DNA from: Sphingomonas ginkgonis | GTDB lineage: Bacteria; Pseudomonadota; Alphaproteobacteria; Sphingomonadales; Sphingomonadaceae | Direction: 5' to 3' | Assembly (NCBI RefSeq): GCF_003970925.1 | Contig: NZ_RWJF01000001.1 | Coordinates: 862,501-926,500 of the forward strand | Length of the DNA: 64,000 bases | Shown: positions 23,731 to 32,542 of the stretch, piece by piece | How the letters are laid out: each line of letters starts with the position of its first letter | Numbering within the stretch: the stretch's first letter is position 1 | The notes under the pieces: generated by a model | Told to the model about the DNA's origin: nothing | The model's database searches: none | What the model saw: the letters and a program-made list of their open reading frames with translations, nothing else | Made by a program: the position numbers and the translations under genes

Positions 23731-24396
23731 ATGGCTGGGGGCGACGATCTGATAGCGCAGCGCGTTCGTGAAGCGATGTCCGGAGCGGATCTGGACCAGT
23801 CCGCTTTGGCACGTCGCCTTGGCGTGACGCCGGGAGCGATCAACCAGATCGTGTCCGGCCGGACACGCCAGTCTCGGCTGCTCCCCGACATCGCCCGCGA
23901 GCTCAACGTCAGCTTGGAATGGCTGAAGGGGCGTTCAGCTACCCCACAAATAGAGTTCTCCGCGGGCGATATTGCGGACCAACTCGATGCGGTCCTGATC
24001 CCCGAAGTGCAGGTCGGCCTATCGATGGGCGGCGGGTCTGCAGTCGAAGACTGGCCTTTGGTGCAGATGGTGCCCTTCAGCCGCAGCTGGCTCCAGACCT
24101 TGACCCGAAGCGCACCGGACCAGTTGATGGTCGCACGCGGCGAGGGTGACTCCATGATGCCGACGATCCTCGATGGCGACTTGGCGATCATCGATCGCGC
24201 GCAGAACACGCCGCGGCAGCAAGATCGAATCTGGGCGCTCACCTACGGGGGCTGGGGCATGATCAAACGCCTACGCGCGCTGCCCGACGGCAATCTGCAG
24301 ATCAACAGCGACAACCAGGCCGTGTCGCCGATCACCGCCTATGAAGGCGAAGCGCAGATCATCGGCCGAGTGGTGGGCTTGGTGCGGCGAATTTGA
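23731..24396 (+). CDS. CI-like repressor with S24 (LexA-type) peptidase domain
   Basis: 221 aa. The N-terminal HTH has SALARRLGVTPGAINQIVSG. The C-terminal S24 domain has the catalytic serine S141 in EGDSMMPTILDGD and K179 in GGWGMIKRL. The usual Ala-Gly cleavage pair is not obvious between the domains (VGLSMGGGSAVEDW lies there), so RecA-stimulated self-cleavage is uncertain. Maintains lysogeny by binding the palindromes just upstream. Confidence 0.9.
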   Translation: MAGGDDLIAQRVREAMSGADLDQSALARRLGVTPGAINQIVSGRTRQSRLLPDIARELNVSLEWLKGRSATPQIEFSAGDIADQLDAVLIPEVQVGLSMGGGSAVEDWPLVQMVPFSRSWLQTLTRSAPDQLMVARGEGDSMMPTILDGDLAIIDRAQNTPRQQDRIWALTYGGWGMIKRLRALPDGNLQINSDNQAVSPITAYEGEAQIIGRVVGLVRRI

Positions 24397-24400
24397 CGAA

Positions 24401-24943
24401 GTGTCCCGCTGCGCGCCTCTCCCGCCCGTGTTTGTGGTCCTGGACCTGGAAACTACAGGGCTGCGCTGCTCCCACCATGAGATCATCGAAATGGCGGCGA
24501 TAAAGGTCGAGGTTGGCAAGGACCGCCATGCCGCATTTCATTCGCTGGTCGTGCCGAGCAAGCGAGTGTCCGCTCGCATAACGCAGCTAACCGGGCTCAA
24601 CCGGGACATGCTGGTTCGCGACGGAAAGGCCTTGGCCGCCGTCGTCCCATCGTTCCTCTCGTTCTGCGAGAAGCTTCCACTGGTCGCCTTCAATGCGCCC
24701 TTCGACAGGATGTTCATCGAAGCAGCGTGCGAACGGCTCGGTCACACGGCCCCATCGGCCAGCCGGTGGAAGTGCGCCCTTCAACTAGCTCGGCGGGCGT
24801 GGCCTTATCGCAAGAGCCACAAGCTGACCTCGCTTGCCGCCGACGCAGGCTTAAGCATCGCGGGTGCGCACCGCGCCCTGGTCGACTGCCAGAACACCGC
24901 GCATATCTTCGCTCTGGCCACGAGGGTGCTGACCGGCGCATAG
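24401..24943 (+). CDS. DnaQ-like DEDDh 3'-5' exonuclease
   Basis: About 180 aa from GTG 24401; an ATG at 24341 inside cI is the alternative. Exo motifs: FVVLDLETTG (I), VAFNAPFDRMFIEAA (II) and HRALVDCQNTAHIF (III, with the His-Asp pair), giving DEDDh. Similar to the epsilon proofreading subunit but free-standing. It follows cI at 4 bases and may be expressed in the lysogen. Could process DNA or RNA ends; a defence or exclusion role is possible but unproven. Confidence 0.85.
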   Translation: MSRCAPLPPVFVVLDLETTGLRCSHHEIIEMAAIKVEVGKDRHAAFHSLVVPSKRVSARITQLTGLNRDMLVRDGKALAAVVPSFLSFCEKLPLVAFNAPFDRMFIEAACERLGHTAPSASRWKCALQLARRAWPYRKSHKLTSLAADAGLSIAGAHRALVDCQNTAHIFALATRVLTGA

Positions 24944-25016
24944 AGCTGCCGTGGGGCCGCGAAGCGTGATGTTCACGCTATATTCCAGTTCATTTCTCCT
25001 GTGTTACTGTCGTGTC

Positions 25017-25541
25017 ATGGCAGTACGCGTCCGGGAGAACATTGAGCCGCAGCGGCTGTCGCCGACGATGTCGAGCCGCAAGTTGCAGGCGCTCGACTGG
25101 ATCAAGCGCTACTTCGCTCGCTGGGGCCATTCGCCAACGCAGGGCGAGCTCGCGGCGGCGCTTGGCATCAGCGGCAAGCGCGCCAATGACCTAGTGCATG
25201 CCCTCGCTCGCGACAAGATGATCGAGCATGTCGCCGGCGCCGCGCGCGGCATCCGCCTTATAGAGCGAGGCGAGGAGCTCAGCGAGGCTGACGTCTTGAT
25301 CCGCCTGGCTGCCATGGGATGGACGATCGGCGCCGGCGGCACGCTGATCCAGGCAGCGGGCGTGATGCAGCCAGACCCAGGGCCGGTGGCGTCAATGCTC
25401 GAGCGTTTAGCGGCGCTGGATGCACCGGCCTTAACGGAAAAGGGACTGTCGGACCTGCCCCTGCTCGATCATGACCCTCTCGGCGATCGGGACGAGGAAC
25501 AGGATGGCACGACAGCGAAAGCGAGCAGCGGCAGCTGCTGA
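25017..25541 (+). CDS. LexA-type winged-helix regulator, phage
   Basis: About 174 aa from ATG 25017, preceded by a 73-base promoter-like gap. The N-terminal domain (LQALDWIKRYFARWGHSPTQ, GELAAALGISGKRANDLVHA) matches the LexA DNA-binding fold. There is no S24 domain; the C-terminal half is acidic and low in structure. Likely controls the rightward middle genes. Overlaps the next gene by 38 bases. Confidence 0.75.
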   Translation: MAVRVRENIEPQRLSPTMSSRKLQALDWIKRYFARWGHSPTQGELAAALGISGKRANDLVHALARDKMIEHVAGAARGIRLIERGEELSEADVLIRLAAMGWTIGAGGTLIQAAGVMQPDPGPVASMLERLAALDAPALTEKGLSDLPLLDHDPLGDRDEEQDGTTAKASSGSC

Positions 25542-26154
25542 CCAACCCACGGCACGAGCCATCGAGCTTCATCAGCGCTGGGCTCGTCGCCACCCTGAGA
25601 TGGCGGCTGCGCAGCGCGCGCTGCGAAAGGGCCGAGTTGAAACGGTCGCCCGCTGGAAGCACAAGAACGAGGGCACGCCGGAGACGCACGAGCACGCCAG
25701 CCATCGCCGACAGGGTGCACTTGCTCGGCTGTTTCAGAGCGGCGGCATCGATGCGGAGCAGCTCGGCAGTGCGATGGAGATCGCCGCAGTGGCCGAGCGC
25801 ATCGGCGGCGAGGTTGCCGTGAAGACCGCAAGTCTAGAGACACGCGTCGACGTCACGCACATGGGCGATGGCGCGTTCTACGAGCGGCTCGGGCAGGTGC
25901 GGCGCGAGATGGCGTACACGCGCTGGCGGGGCGCGCTGCAGCGCTCCGGGTGCCAGGTGGCCGCAGTCCTCGACATGATCATCGGGGAGCCGCTCGGGAT
26001 CACTGCGGCAGCCAAGCGATACCGGATCCATCATCGTACCGCTCGGACGATGCTGATTACGGCGCTCGACCTGTGGCCGATCATGCTTCGGGAAATCTGC
26101 CGCGAGGTTGACCAGCGCGAGCTGACGCGGGCGCACCAGCGGCTCGCCGGCTAG
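25504..26154 (+). CDS. basic helical DNA-binding-like phage protein, 216 aa
   Basis: Start ATG 25504 (ARQRKRAAAAADQ). Basic N-terminus, then a helical body with an HTH-like segment near the end (GITAAAKRYRIHHRTARTML) and VDQRELTRAHQRLAG at the C-terminus. Possibly a late-gene activator, given its place before the terminase block. No family recognised. Confidence 0.6.
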   Translation: MARQRKRAAAAADQPTARAIELHQRWARRHPEMAAAQRALRKGRVETVARWKHKNEGTPETHEHASHRRQGALARLFQSGGIDAEQLGSAMEIAAVAERIGGEVAVKTASLETRVDVTHMGDGAFYERLGQVRREMAYTRWRGALQRSGCQVAAVLDMIIGEPLGITAAAKRYRIHHRTARTMLITALDLWPIMLREICREVDQRELTRAHQRLAG

Positions 26155-26260
26155 GCGGCCCTCCCCGGAATCCGTTAAGGTAACAAGTTCGGGGCTGCCA
26201 ATTGGGCCACGTAGATGGGCAAAACGACCCCGCCACAGCTGCGCCCACTCGCAGCGACAG

Positions 26261-26290
26261 AGGCCCCGCCGACCCCACGCGGCGGGGCCT
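26261..26290. terminator. GC-rich hairpin after the regulator block
   Basis: AGGCCCCGCC (26261-26270) and GGCGGGGCCT (26281-26290) form a 10-11 bp perfect stem with an 8-base loop. No T tract follows. It lies in the 159-base gap between the 216-aa gene and the next small gene, where no ORF is convincing. Confidence 0.55.
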
Positions 26291-26313
26291 CTTGATTCCG
26301 GAGCCCCTCAGCG

Positions 26314-26607
26314 ATGCTGTCCACGCCAGCGCTCCGGAATGGCCGCACCGCCGCCGCTACCCTCGTCCGGTCCAGCGAGCGGCGGTGCTTGCCTACTTCC
26401 CCGGCCGCCGATCGCTTGGAGCAGCTCAGCCACCGGCTCGACGAGCTGATCCGCGAAATCCGCTTGGCGCCACCATCTCAACAGCGCCACGACAGCCATG
26501 TCGCCCAGGCCGAGGCAATCGCCGGCGAAATCAGGACGGTCTTTCGCGGCGCTGCACCGACAGTCAACACGCCACTGCGCCAAGACGGAAACCGAGCCTG
26601 GTGGTGA
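26314..26607 (+). CDS. hypothetical phage protein, 97 aa
   Basis: The Arg/Ser-rich N-terminus is unconvincing, but residues 30-80 form helices (DRLEQLSHRLDELIREIRLA, then AQAEAIAGEIRTVFRG). Its stop overlaps the next start as GTGA, which supports the frame. A later start within the frame is possible. Function unknown. Confidence 0.45.
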   Translation: MLSTPALRNGRTAAATLVRSSERRCLPTSPAADRLEQLSHRLDELIREIRLAPPSQQRHDSHVAQAEAIAGEIRTVFRGAAPTVNTPLRQDGNRAWW

Positions 26608-26744
26608 ACCTCGAAGCGTTGCGAGCCACGATCGCCGCCGCGCCGCCGACAGGCGCAGCCACGGCCGTGACACGTAGCTGGTTGGAGGCCGTAGAACGCG
26701 ACCTCGCCGAGCTGGCTGTACGCCGGCGTCAGGAGCCCCGATGA
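26604..26744 (+). CDS. 46-aa small phage protein
   Basis: GTG 26604 overlaps the previous stop (GTGA) and its own stop overlaps the DUF3164 start (ATGA). Sequence NLEALRATIAAAPPTGAATA, then SWLEAVERDLAELAVRRRQE: two short helices. Translational coupling on both sides is the main evidence that it is real. Confidence 0.5.
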   Translation: MNLEALRATIAAAPPTGAATAVTRSWLEAVERDLAELAVRRRQEPR

Positions 26745-27409
26745 GCGAGCCGACGAATGACGGCGATGGCCAGAGCGCGCCAGCACACCCCGCGCAAATT
26801 CTCGTCGGTGGCGTCCCCTACCTGCGGGATGCCAAAGGTAGCCTCGTTCCAGTGGAGGCGATCAAGCCCGCCGACCTGCTGATGGATGAAACCGTTCGCG
26901 GAATTCTCGACCAGGCCAAGCAGGTCTCGGCGCAAATCGCGGAGTTCAAGGGCGAGACCTTCGACCGGGTCAGTGAGCTGCAGGCGATGTTCGCTCAGCA
27001 CTATGGCGCCACCGTCGGTGGCAAGAAGGGCAATGTCACCCTGGTCTCTTTCGATGGGTGCCAGAAGGTGCAGGTTCAGGTGGCCGACCTCTTGGAGTTC
27101 GGCCCTGAGCTACAGTCAGCCAAGGGCTTGATTGATGAGTGCCTGACCGAGTGGGCAGTCGGGAGCGCCGTCGAACTACGAGCGCTCGTGAACCGCGTTT
27201 TCCAGGTCGACAAGGAAGGCCACATCAACCGCGCCGAGCTGTTCATGCTCTTGCGGGTAGAAATCCAAGACGAGCGCTGGGTGCGAGCCATGGATGCGAT
27301 CCGCGACTCGATGCGGATTATCGGCTCTCGGACCTACGTACGTTTCTATGATCGAGCGGCCCCAGCCGACCCTTGGAAGGCGGTTACGATCGACATGGCG
27401 TCCGCCTGA
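26741..27409 (+). CDS. DUF3164 family phage protein
   Basis: 222 aa. Carries the typical DUF3164 run: YLRDAKGSLVPVEAIKPAD, then GGKKGNVTLVSFDGCQKVQV and a DERWVRAMDAIRDSMRI segment near the end. Known from Mu-like and other transposable or alphaproteobacterial phages (sometimes mislabelled sulfate transporter). Function unestablished; middle-gene position suggests a role near replication or recombination. Confidence 0.85.
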   Translation: MSEPTNDGDGQSAPAHPAQILVGGVPYLRDAKGSLVPVEAIKPADLLMDETVRGILDQAKQVSAQIAEFKGETFDRVSELQAMFAQHYGATVGGKKGNVTLVSFDGCQKVQVQVADLLEFGPELQSAKGLIDECLTEWAVGSAVELRALVNRVFQVDKEGHINRAELFMLLRVEIQDERWVRAMDAIRDSMRIIGSRTYVRFYDRAAPADPWKAVTIDMASA

Positions 27410-27415
27410 GCACCT

Positions 27416-27736
27416 GTGCCGACCCAGCCCCCTCGGTTCGGTCGCCCGGCACGCACGGTTAAGCCTTGGGCTCGACCTACCAACGAGCCTGATCGCCGGA
27501 AACGCGGCCGGGCTGGCATGCGTGAGCGAGCCGAGGTCCTGCAGGACGAGCCATTCTGTCGGCATTGCGCGGCTCGCAGCCTCGCGGTGCGCGCCGTGGT
27601 GGTCGACCATATCAAGCCGCTCAGCGAGGGCGGCAGCGATGACCGCGGCAACAAGCAGAGCCTCTGCAAGCCGTGCCACGACGCCAAGTCGAAGGCCGAA
27701 CGGGCGGCCGCCGCACGGCGACGAGCAGGTCGATAG
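27416..27736 (+). CDS. HNH endonuclease
   Basis: 106 aa if GTG 27416 is used; an ATG at 27518 would keep only the domain. HNH signature: FCRHCAARS, VVVDHIKPLSEGGSDDRGNK and SLCKPCHDAKS. HNH proteins beside terminase genes of HK97-type phages assist terminase cutting at cos or headful packaging sites. The 86 bases downstream contain no ORF. Confidence 0.88.
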   Translation: MPTQPPRFGRPARTVKPWARPTNEPDRRKRGRAGMRERAEVLQDEPFCRHCAARSLAVRAVVVDHIKPLSEGGSDDRGNKQSLCKPCHDAKSKAERAAAARRRAGR

Positions 27737-27822
27737 GGGGGAGGGTCAGCCTCTCCGACCGTCCGAAGCGGACACCGGTACCGTAACCGCATTTTTACGC
27801 GGGCGAATTCAAAGGGGAAAAA

Positions 27823-28080
27823 GTGGCCGGATCGATCGCCATCCCCCGCCGAGGCTCCGTGCACTACTCGGATCGGCTTTACGACCCTGTGCTGGTCCGG
27901 ATCGCTAGGCGGATCGAGGTTCTCCTCGACGGCCACCCAGTCCCGCGGGTGATTGCATTCGACTGCGAGCGCGGGTGGGTGAGGGCGCTGGAACCGCGGG
28001 AAGCTCGACACCGGCAAAGGCCTGACGGCAAGGTCGGCGAGCGTATTCTCCGCGGCCGGGTTCACGTTCGCTGGCGCTGA
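27823..28080 (+). CDS. small phage protein upstream of terminase, 85 aa
   Basis: GTG 27823 has GGGG about 8 bases upstream. The sequence is beta-rich: VLVRIARRIEVLLDGHPVPR, then VIAFDCERGWVRAL. Conserved-looking but not recognised. It ends 3 bases before the small terminase, indicating the same transcript. Confidence 0.6.
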   Translation: MAGSIAIPRRGSVHYSDRLYDPVLVRIARRIEVLLDGHPVPRVIAFDCERGWVRALEPREARHRQRPDGKVGERILRGRVHVRWR

Positions 28081-28083
28081 GGC

Positions 28084-28566
28084 GTGTCTAGGGGCGGCCC
28101 ACGGCCGGGCGCCGGACGCCGGCGCAAGGCGCCCGAGCTGAAGGAGCTATCCGGCACGGCACGCAAGGACCGCGCGCTGGCGCCGGTGCCTGCGGCGAGC
28201 GGGCCTGGTCCGATGATCGCGCCCATCCACCTGTCGGATCTGGCGCAGCTCATTTTTGCTGACCTTGCAACGATGCTCGAGCAGGAGTTGCGGTCCAATC
28301 CGCACTACGCGCAGCACGTCGCGTTGCTCGCTCAGCGACTTGAGCAGGTCCAGCGCTACCAGGCTGTCCTCGAGGTCGAGGGCGATACCTACGAGACCTT
28401 CACGAAAACCGGACGGATGATCCGGGCCCGGCCCGAGGTGGCCATGCTCTCGGACGCCATGCGCCAAGCTCAGTCGCTGATCGGAGAGCTGATGCTCAAT
28501 CCGTCGGCAGCACTTCGAATTGCCAGCGGCCACAAGGCGGAAGCCGGGGCCTTCGACGATTTCTAG
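28084..28566 (+). CDS. P27-family terminase small subunit
   Basis: 160 aa from GTG 28084. Begins SRGGPRPGAGRRRKAPELKE, the typical start of P27-type small terminases, followed by helices and a C-terminus ending with DF. Recognises phage DNA for packaging with the large subunit encoded about 280 bases downstream. Confidence 0.88.
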   Translation: MSRGGPRPGAGRRRKAPELKELSGTARKDRALAPVPAASGPGPMIAPIHLSDLAQLIFADLATMLEQELRSNPHYAQHVALLAQRLEQVQRYQAVLEVEGDTYETFTKTGRMIRARPEVAMLSDAMRQAQSLIGELMLNPSAALRIASGHKAEAGAFDDF

Positions 28567-28575
28567 GGGACGAGA

Positions 28576-28836
28576 ATGGGAATGAGCTTCTTCCACCGCG
28601 TGGCGTTTGCCGTTCTGGCCTGCACGGCACCAATTGCCCCATGGGCGTTGCCGCAGCCCTTCGTGCTGGAGGCCGGCCCAGAGGTTCGCTTAGTACCACG
28701 CAAGAAAAAGCCGGCTTTGGCAACGGTACCGGCTCGGTATCGTCGTGGGAAGCGGGCTCAGGCCAAACCAGCTCGGCGACCGAACCGCCTCCACATCAGC
28801 AAGCGGGTGCGCCGCAAGCATCGTCGCGCAGCCTAG
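28576..28836 (+). CDS. basic hypothetical protein between terminase genes, 86 aa
   Basis: GGGGACGA precedes ATG 28576. A hydrophobic N-terminus (FFHRVAFAVLACTAPIAPWA) is followed by a very basic tail (KKKPALATVPARYRRGKRAQ and on). Possible signal-anchored or nucleic-acid-binding protein. The position between terminase subunits is unusual. It may be spurious in part, but spacing on both sides fits a gene. Confidence 0.5.
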   Translation: MGMSFFHRVAFAVLACTAPIAPWALPQPFVLEAGPEVRLVPRKKKPALATVPARYRRGKRAQAKPARRPNRLHISKRVRRKHRRAA

Positions 28837-28842
28837 GCTGAT

Positions 28843-30603
28843 GTGTCCGCGATCGAGGCGCGCCCCTATGCGGCGATCGCGGAGCAGTACGCCCGCGACG
28901 TAACCAAGGGCAAGATTCCCGCCGGCAAGTCCATCCGGCTCCAAGCGCAGCGCTTCCTCGACGAGCTGAAGCTTCAGCGCCGCAAAGACTTCCCCTTCCG
29001 CTTCGACATCGACAAAGCCGCTCGGGTCTGCCGCTTCATCGAAAAGCTGCCCCACTCCAAGGGCAAATGGGCGCGGGCGAAGGAGACAATCCGCCTCGAG
29101 CCGTGGCAGGTTTGGATCCTCTGCTGCACGTTTGGATGGCTGAGAAAGGCTTCGGGCCTCCGGCGGTTTCGCAAGCTCTTCGTGGTTGTGCCGCGCAAGA
29201 ACGGCAAGTCGGCGATCGCCGCCGGCATCGCGCTGTACATGTTCTGCGCCGACGGGGAGTTCGGCGCGGAAGTCTACTCCGGTGCGACGAACGAGAAGCA
29301 GGCCTGGGAGGTGTTCCGCCCCGCCCAGCTGATGGCCAAGCGGACGCCGGCGCTGCTCGCCAAGTTCGGCATCGAGGTCAATGCCAAGTCGCTGGTGCGG
29401 GTCGACGACGCCAGCAAGATGGAGACAATCGTCGGTGATCCCGGCGACGGGCAAAGCCCCAGCTGCTCCATCCACGACGAATATCACGAGCATGCCGACG
29501 ACGGCCAGGTCGACACGATGGAAACGGGCATGGGTGCCCGCGACCAGCCTCTGCAGGTGCTCATCACCACGGCAGGGGACAACCTTGCCGGGCCTTGTTA
29601 CGCGGCGATCGGCGAGGAGCGCGAGAAGCTCGCCGGGATCGGCCACAACGGTGGACCGCCACTCGACGACGAATGCTTCTTCGCCGAGTACACCATCGAC
29701 GAAGGCGATGACTGGAAGAGCGAGGCGGCGCTTCGCAAGGCCAACCCCAATTTCGACGTGTCGGTGTCTGGCGACTTCCTCCGGGCTCGCCAGCGGGACG
29801 CCATCAACACGCCGCGCAAGGCCGGCGTTTTCAAGACCAAGCACCTCAACCTCTGGGTAGCGGCGAAGGCTGCCTACTTCGACATCGAGAAGTGGCGGAT
29901 CTGCCGTCGGTCGGACCTGCCGATGCATGCCGGGGAGTGCCTCGGGCTAGATTGGCTGAAAGGCCGGCGCTGCATCGCGGCGCTGGATCTCGCCTCCAAG
30001 ATCGACATCGCCGCCCTCGAGCTGCTGTTCCTGCCGCTCGGAGCCAAGGCGACCAGGGAAGATCCGTACATCCGGGTCGGGTTCTACTTTCTGCCCTCAG
30101 AGACCGTGCTGAACGTACCTGCCTACCAGGCTTGGGACGCGCTTGGACTTCTCTCCGTCACCGACGGCAACATCATCGATTACGACGAGATATTGGAGGT
30201 GCTGCGCGATATCCGCAGCACATTCCAGCTCGAGCAGGTGGCCTACGATCCGCACCAGGCGACCATGATGGTCACCACGATGGTGAAGGAGGGGTTTCCG
30301 GTCATCGAGTATCGGCCAATCGTCCTGAACTTCTCGGAGCCCATGAAGGAGCTCGACGCTCTCACGAAGGCCGGCACGATCGCCCACGGCGGCTGTCCGG
30401 TCATGGAATGGGAGATCAACAACGTCGTCGCTCAGCCAGACGCCAAGGACAACGTCTACCCGCGCAAGCCGCGCGAAGAGGCGAAGATCGACAATCCGGT
30501 AGCGCTGATCAGCGCCTTGGGGGTGGCCATGCAAGGTGACGAGCAGGCCGATGCAGCATCGCCGTTCGATGACCCGGATTTTGTACTGGAAGGGGCAGAA
30601 TGA
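28843..30603 (+). CDS. terminase large subunit (HK97-like, Terminase_1)
   Basis: 586 aa from GTG 28843. ATPase Walker A-like VVPRKNGKSAIAAG (residues 115-128), Walker B CSIHDEYHE (208-216), then a C-terminal nuclease domain (ALDLASKIDIAALELLF with its Asp, later AYDPHQATMMVT). The GHNGGPPLDD string at 267-276 is an insertion-like motif between the two domains. Motor and nuclease for DNA packaging. Overlaps the portal start by 4 bases. Confidence 0.95.
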   Translation: MSAIEARPYAAIAEQYARDVTKGKIPAGKSIRLQAQRFLDELKLQRRKDFPFRFDIDKAARVCRFIEKLPHSKGKWARAKETIRLEPWQVWILCCTFGWLRKASGLRRFRKLFVVVPRKNGKSAIAAGIALYMFCADGEFGAEVYSGATNEKQAWEVFRPAQLMAKRTPALLAKFGIEVNAKSLVRVDDASKMETIVGDPGDGQSPSCSIHDEYHEHADDGQVDTMETGMGARDQPLQVLITTAGDNLAGPCYAAIGEEREKLAGIGHNGGPPLDDECFFAEYTIDEGDDWKSEAALRKANPNFDVSVSGDFLRARQRDAINTPRKAGVFKTKHLNLWVAAKAAYFDIEKWRICRRSDLPMHAGECLGLDWLKGRRCIAALDLASKIDIAALELLFLPLGAKATREDPYIRVGFYFLPSETVLNVPAYQAWDALGLLSVTDGNIIDYDEILEVLRDIRSTFQLEQVAYDPHQATMMVTTMVKEGFPVIEYRPIVLNFSEPMKELDALTKAGTIAHGGCPVMEWEINNVVAQPDAKDNVYPRKPREEAKIDNPVALISALGVAMQGDEQADAASPFDDPDFVLEGAE

Positions 30604-31877
30604 AACTCTGGCCCTTCGGCCGCAGTGATCGCGAGGAGCGATCATTCGAGCGGCAGGACACGATCAGCTCATCGGCGAGCTGGGAGGAGTGGTCAGCCTT
30701 CCTGGGCGTTGCGAACGGCCAAGCCGAGCTGCCCCACGTCACGATCGAGACGGCGCTCGAGGTGCCCGCGGTATTCGCAGCAGCCAACTTCCTTCCTCGC
30801 ATGATGGCGACGCTGCCGCTCCATGCGTTTCGCAGCGCCGCGGGCGACGCCGAGCGGGTCGACGGCGATCTGCAAATGCTGCTGAACGAGGCTCCGAACC
30901 CGGAATGGACCAGCGCCAATTGGCGCCGGTACATGTGGCAGGGTGTCTTCACCGGCGGCCGCGGCGTTAGCTGGATAGAGCGCAACGGCGTCCGACCAGT
31001 GGCGATCTGGCCGATGGACCCGGCCCAGACCACCGTCTTTCGTCGAAACGGTCGGCGCTTCTACCGTTGCGGCGGCAACGAATATCCGGCGACCGACGTG
31101 ATTGACGTCGCGTTCGCACTCCGTAGCGACCAGCTCGGCGCCTACGGCCCGATCTACATGGGCCGGAAGGCGATCGGTCTTGCGATCGCCATGAACAACT
31201 TCGCCGCTGGGTTCTTCGCCGGCGGAGGCATCCCGCCCATGGCGCTCGAGGGACCGCTGCCGCAGGGGCCCGACGGCTTCAAACGAGCGGCGGAGCAGAT
31301 CCAGCGTGCGATAGAACTGGCCCGCAAAGCTGGACGAGCCTTTTTCGGAATGCCGCCCGGACATGCGCTCAAGCCGGTCGGCATCGACCCCGACAAAGGG
31401 CAGATGACTGAGGCGCGGCTGTTCCAGATCCAGGAGATCGCCCGACTATACGGCTTGCCGCCGGTCTTCCTGCAGGATCTGTCGAAGGGCACGTTCACCA
31501 ACACCGAGCAGCAGGATCTGCAGTTGGTGAAGCACCTGGCCATTCACTGGGCGGTGATCTTCGAGCAGGAGCTCAATCTCAAGCTTTTCGGCCAGCGCCG
31601 GCGGGCTCGTGAGGTCAAGCACAACCTCGACGGCCTGCAGCGCGCCGACTTCAAGAGCCGGATCGAGGGACTGGCGCGAGGCATCCAGACGGGTCAGCTC
31701 ACGCCGAACGAGGCGCGCGGCCTCGAAGATCGGCCGCCGATGGACCAGGGCGACCAGCTCTACATCCAGGGCGCGACTGTGCCGCTCGGAACGGTTCTCG
31801 CCAATCCCAAGGGCACCGCAAGCCCGCAGGTTAACGATAATGGGGACCAGAATGACGGCACCAGCCAAGCAGCCTGA
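30600..31877 (+). CDS. phage portal protein (HK97 family)
   Basis: 425 aa. Shows the usual order: WSAFLGVANGQ, then VPAVFAAANFLPRMMATLPL, GVSWIERNGVRPVAIWPMDP, FQIQEIARLYGLPPVFLQDL and FTNTEQQDLQLVKHLAIHWA. Forms the dodecameric portal at the capsid vertex. The ATGA overlap with the terminase and a 26-base overlap with the protease gene are typical. Confidence 0.95.
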   Translation: MKLWPFGRSDREERSFERQDTISSSASWEEWSAFLGVANGQAELPHVTIETALEVPAVFAAANFLPRMMATLPLHAFRSAAGDAERVDGDLQMLLNEAPNPEWTSANWRRYMWQGVFTGGRGVSWIERNGVRPVAIWPMDPAQTTVFRRNGRRFYRCGGNEYPATDVIDVAFALRSDQLGAYGPIYMGRKAIGLAIAMNNFAAGFFAGGGIPPMALEGPLPQGPDGFKRAAEQIQRAIELARKAGRAFFGMPPGHALKPVGIDPDKGQMTEARLFQIQEIARLYGLPPVFLQDLSKGTFTNTEQQDLQLVKHLAIHWAVIFEQELNLKLFGQRRRAREVKHNLDGLQRADFKSRIEGLARGIQTGQLTPNEARGLEDRPPMDQGDQLYIQGATVPLGTVLANPKGTASPQVNDNGDQNDGTSQAA

Positions 31878-32472
31878 GGGGCGGGAGCAGCGCGCGGTCT
31901 CGACCTCGCTCGAGCTTCGCGCAGCCGCCGCACAGGGCGAGGGGCGCACCGCCACGGGGTACGCCTGCCTGTTCGGCAACAAGACCGCCATCGGCAGCTA
32001 CTGGACCGAGGAGATCCGCCAAGGCGCCTTCAGCAAGTCGCTCGCCGAGAACGACGTCATCGCAGTCGTTGCTCACGACACTGGCCGCGTGGTCGGACGG
32101 ACTGGGGCCGGCACGCTATCGTTGCGCGAAGACGCCAAGGGCCTCGCGTTTGAAAACCAGCTGCCCGACACAACCGACGGCCGTGACCTGGTCGTGCTCC
32201 TCGAGCGGCAGGACATTCCCGGGATGAGCTTCGGCTTCATCACCCGCAAGCAGGAGTGGGATGAGACCGTGGATCCGCCCCACCGGACCATCATCGAGGC
32301 TGATCTCTATGAGATCACCTACACGCCCTGCCCCGCCTACCCCGATACCGAAGTCGGCCTGCGCGACCTTGAGCACGCTCGCACCGAGCGGCGGCAGCAC
32401 AATCGTGCCGGTGCCGAGGCCCGTATGGCGGCGCGCCGCGCCCGCCAGGCGCAGGCGGAACGCCAGCTCTAA
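31852..32472 (+). CDS. HK97-type prohead maturation protease
   Basis: 206 aa from ATG 31852 inside the portal 3' end; a frame extension to 31609 is shadow. Motifs TATGYACLFG, then IRQGAFSKSL, VVAHDTGRVVGRTGAGTLSL (active-site His), DIPGMSFGF (active-site Ser) and EITYTPCPAYPDTEVGLRD. Cleaves the scaffold (delta) domain of the capsid protein. Confidence 0.93.
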   Translation: MTAPAKQPEGREQRAVSTSLELRAAAAQGEGRTATGYACLFGNKTAIGSYWTEEIRQGAFSKSLAENDVIAVVAHDTGRVVGRTGAGTLSLREDAKGLAFENQLPDTTDGRDLVVLLERQDIPGMSFGFITRKQEWDETVDPPHRTIIEADLYEITYTPCPAYPDTEVGLRDLEHARTERRQHNRAGAEARMAARRARQAQAERQL

Positions 32473-32542
32473 CCCGATTACCGGCCATCGGCCGAGGCGC
32501 TCGCCGGCGCTCGCAACCGGCGCAATCAATTTGGAGAACATC

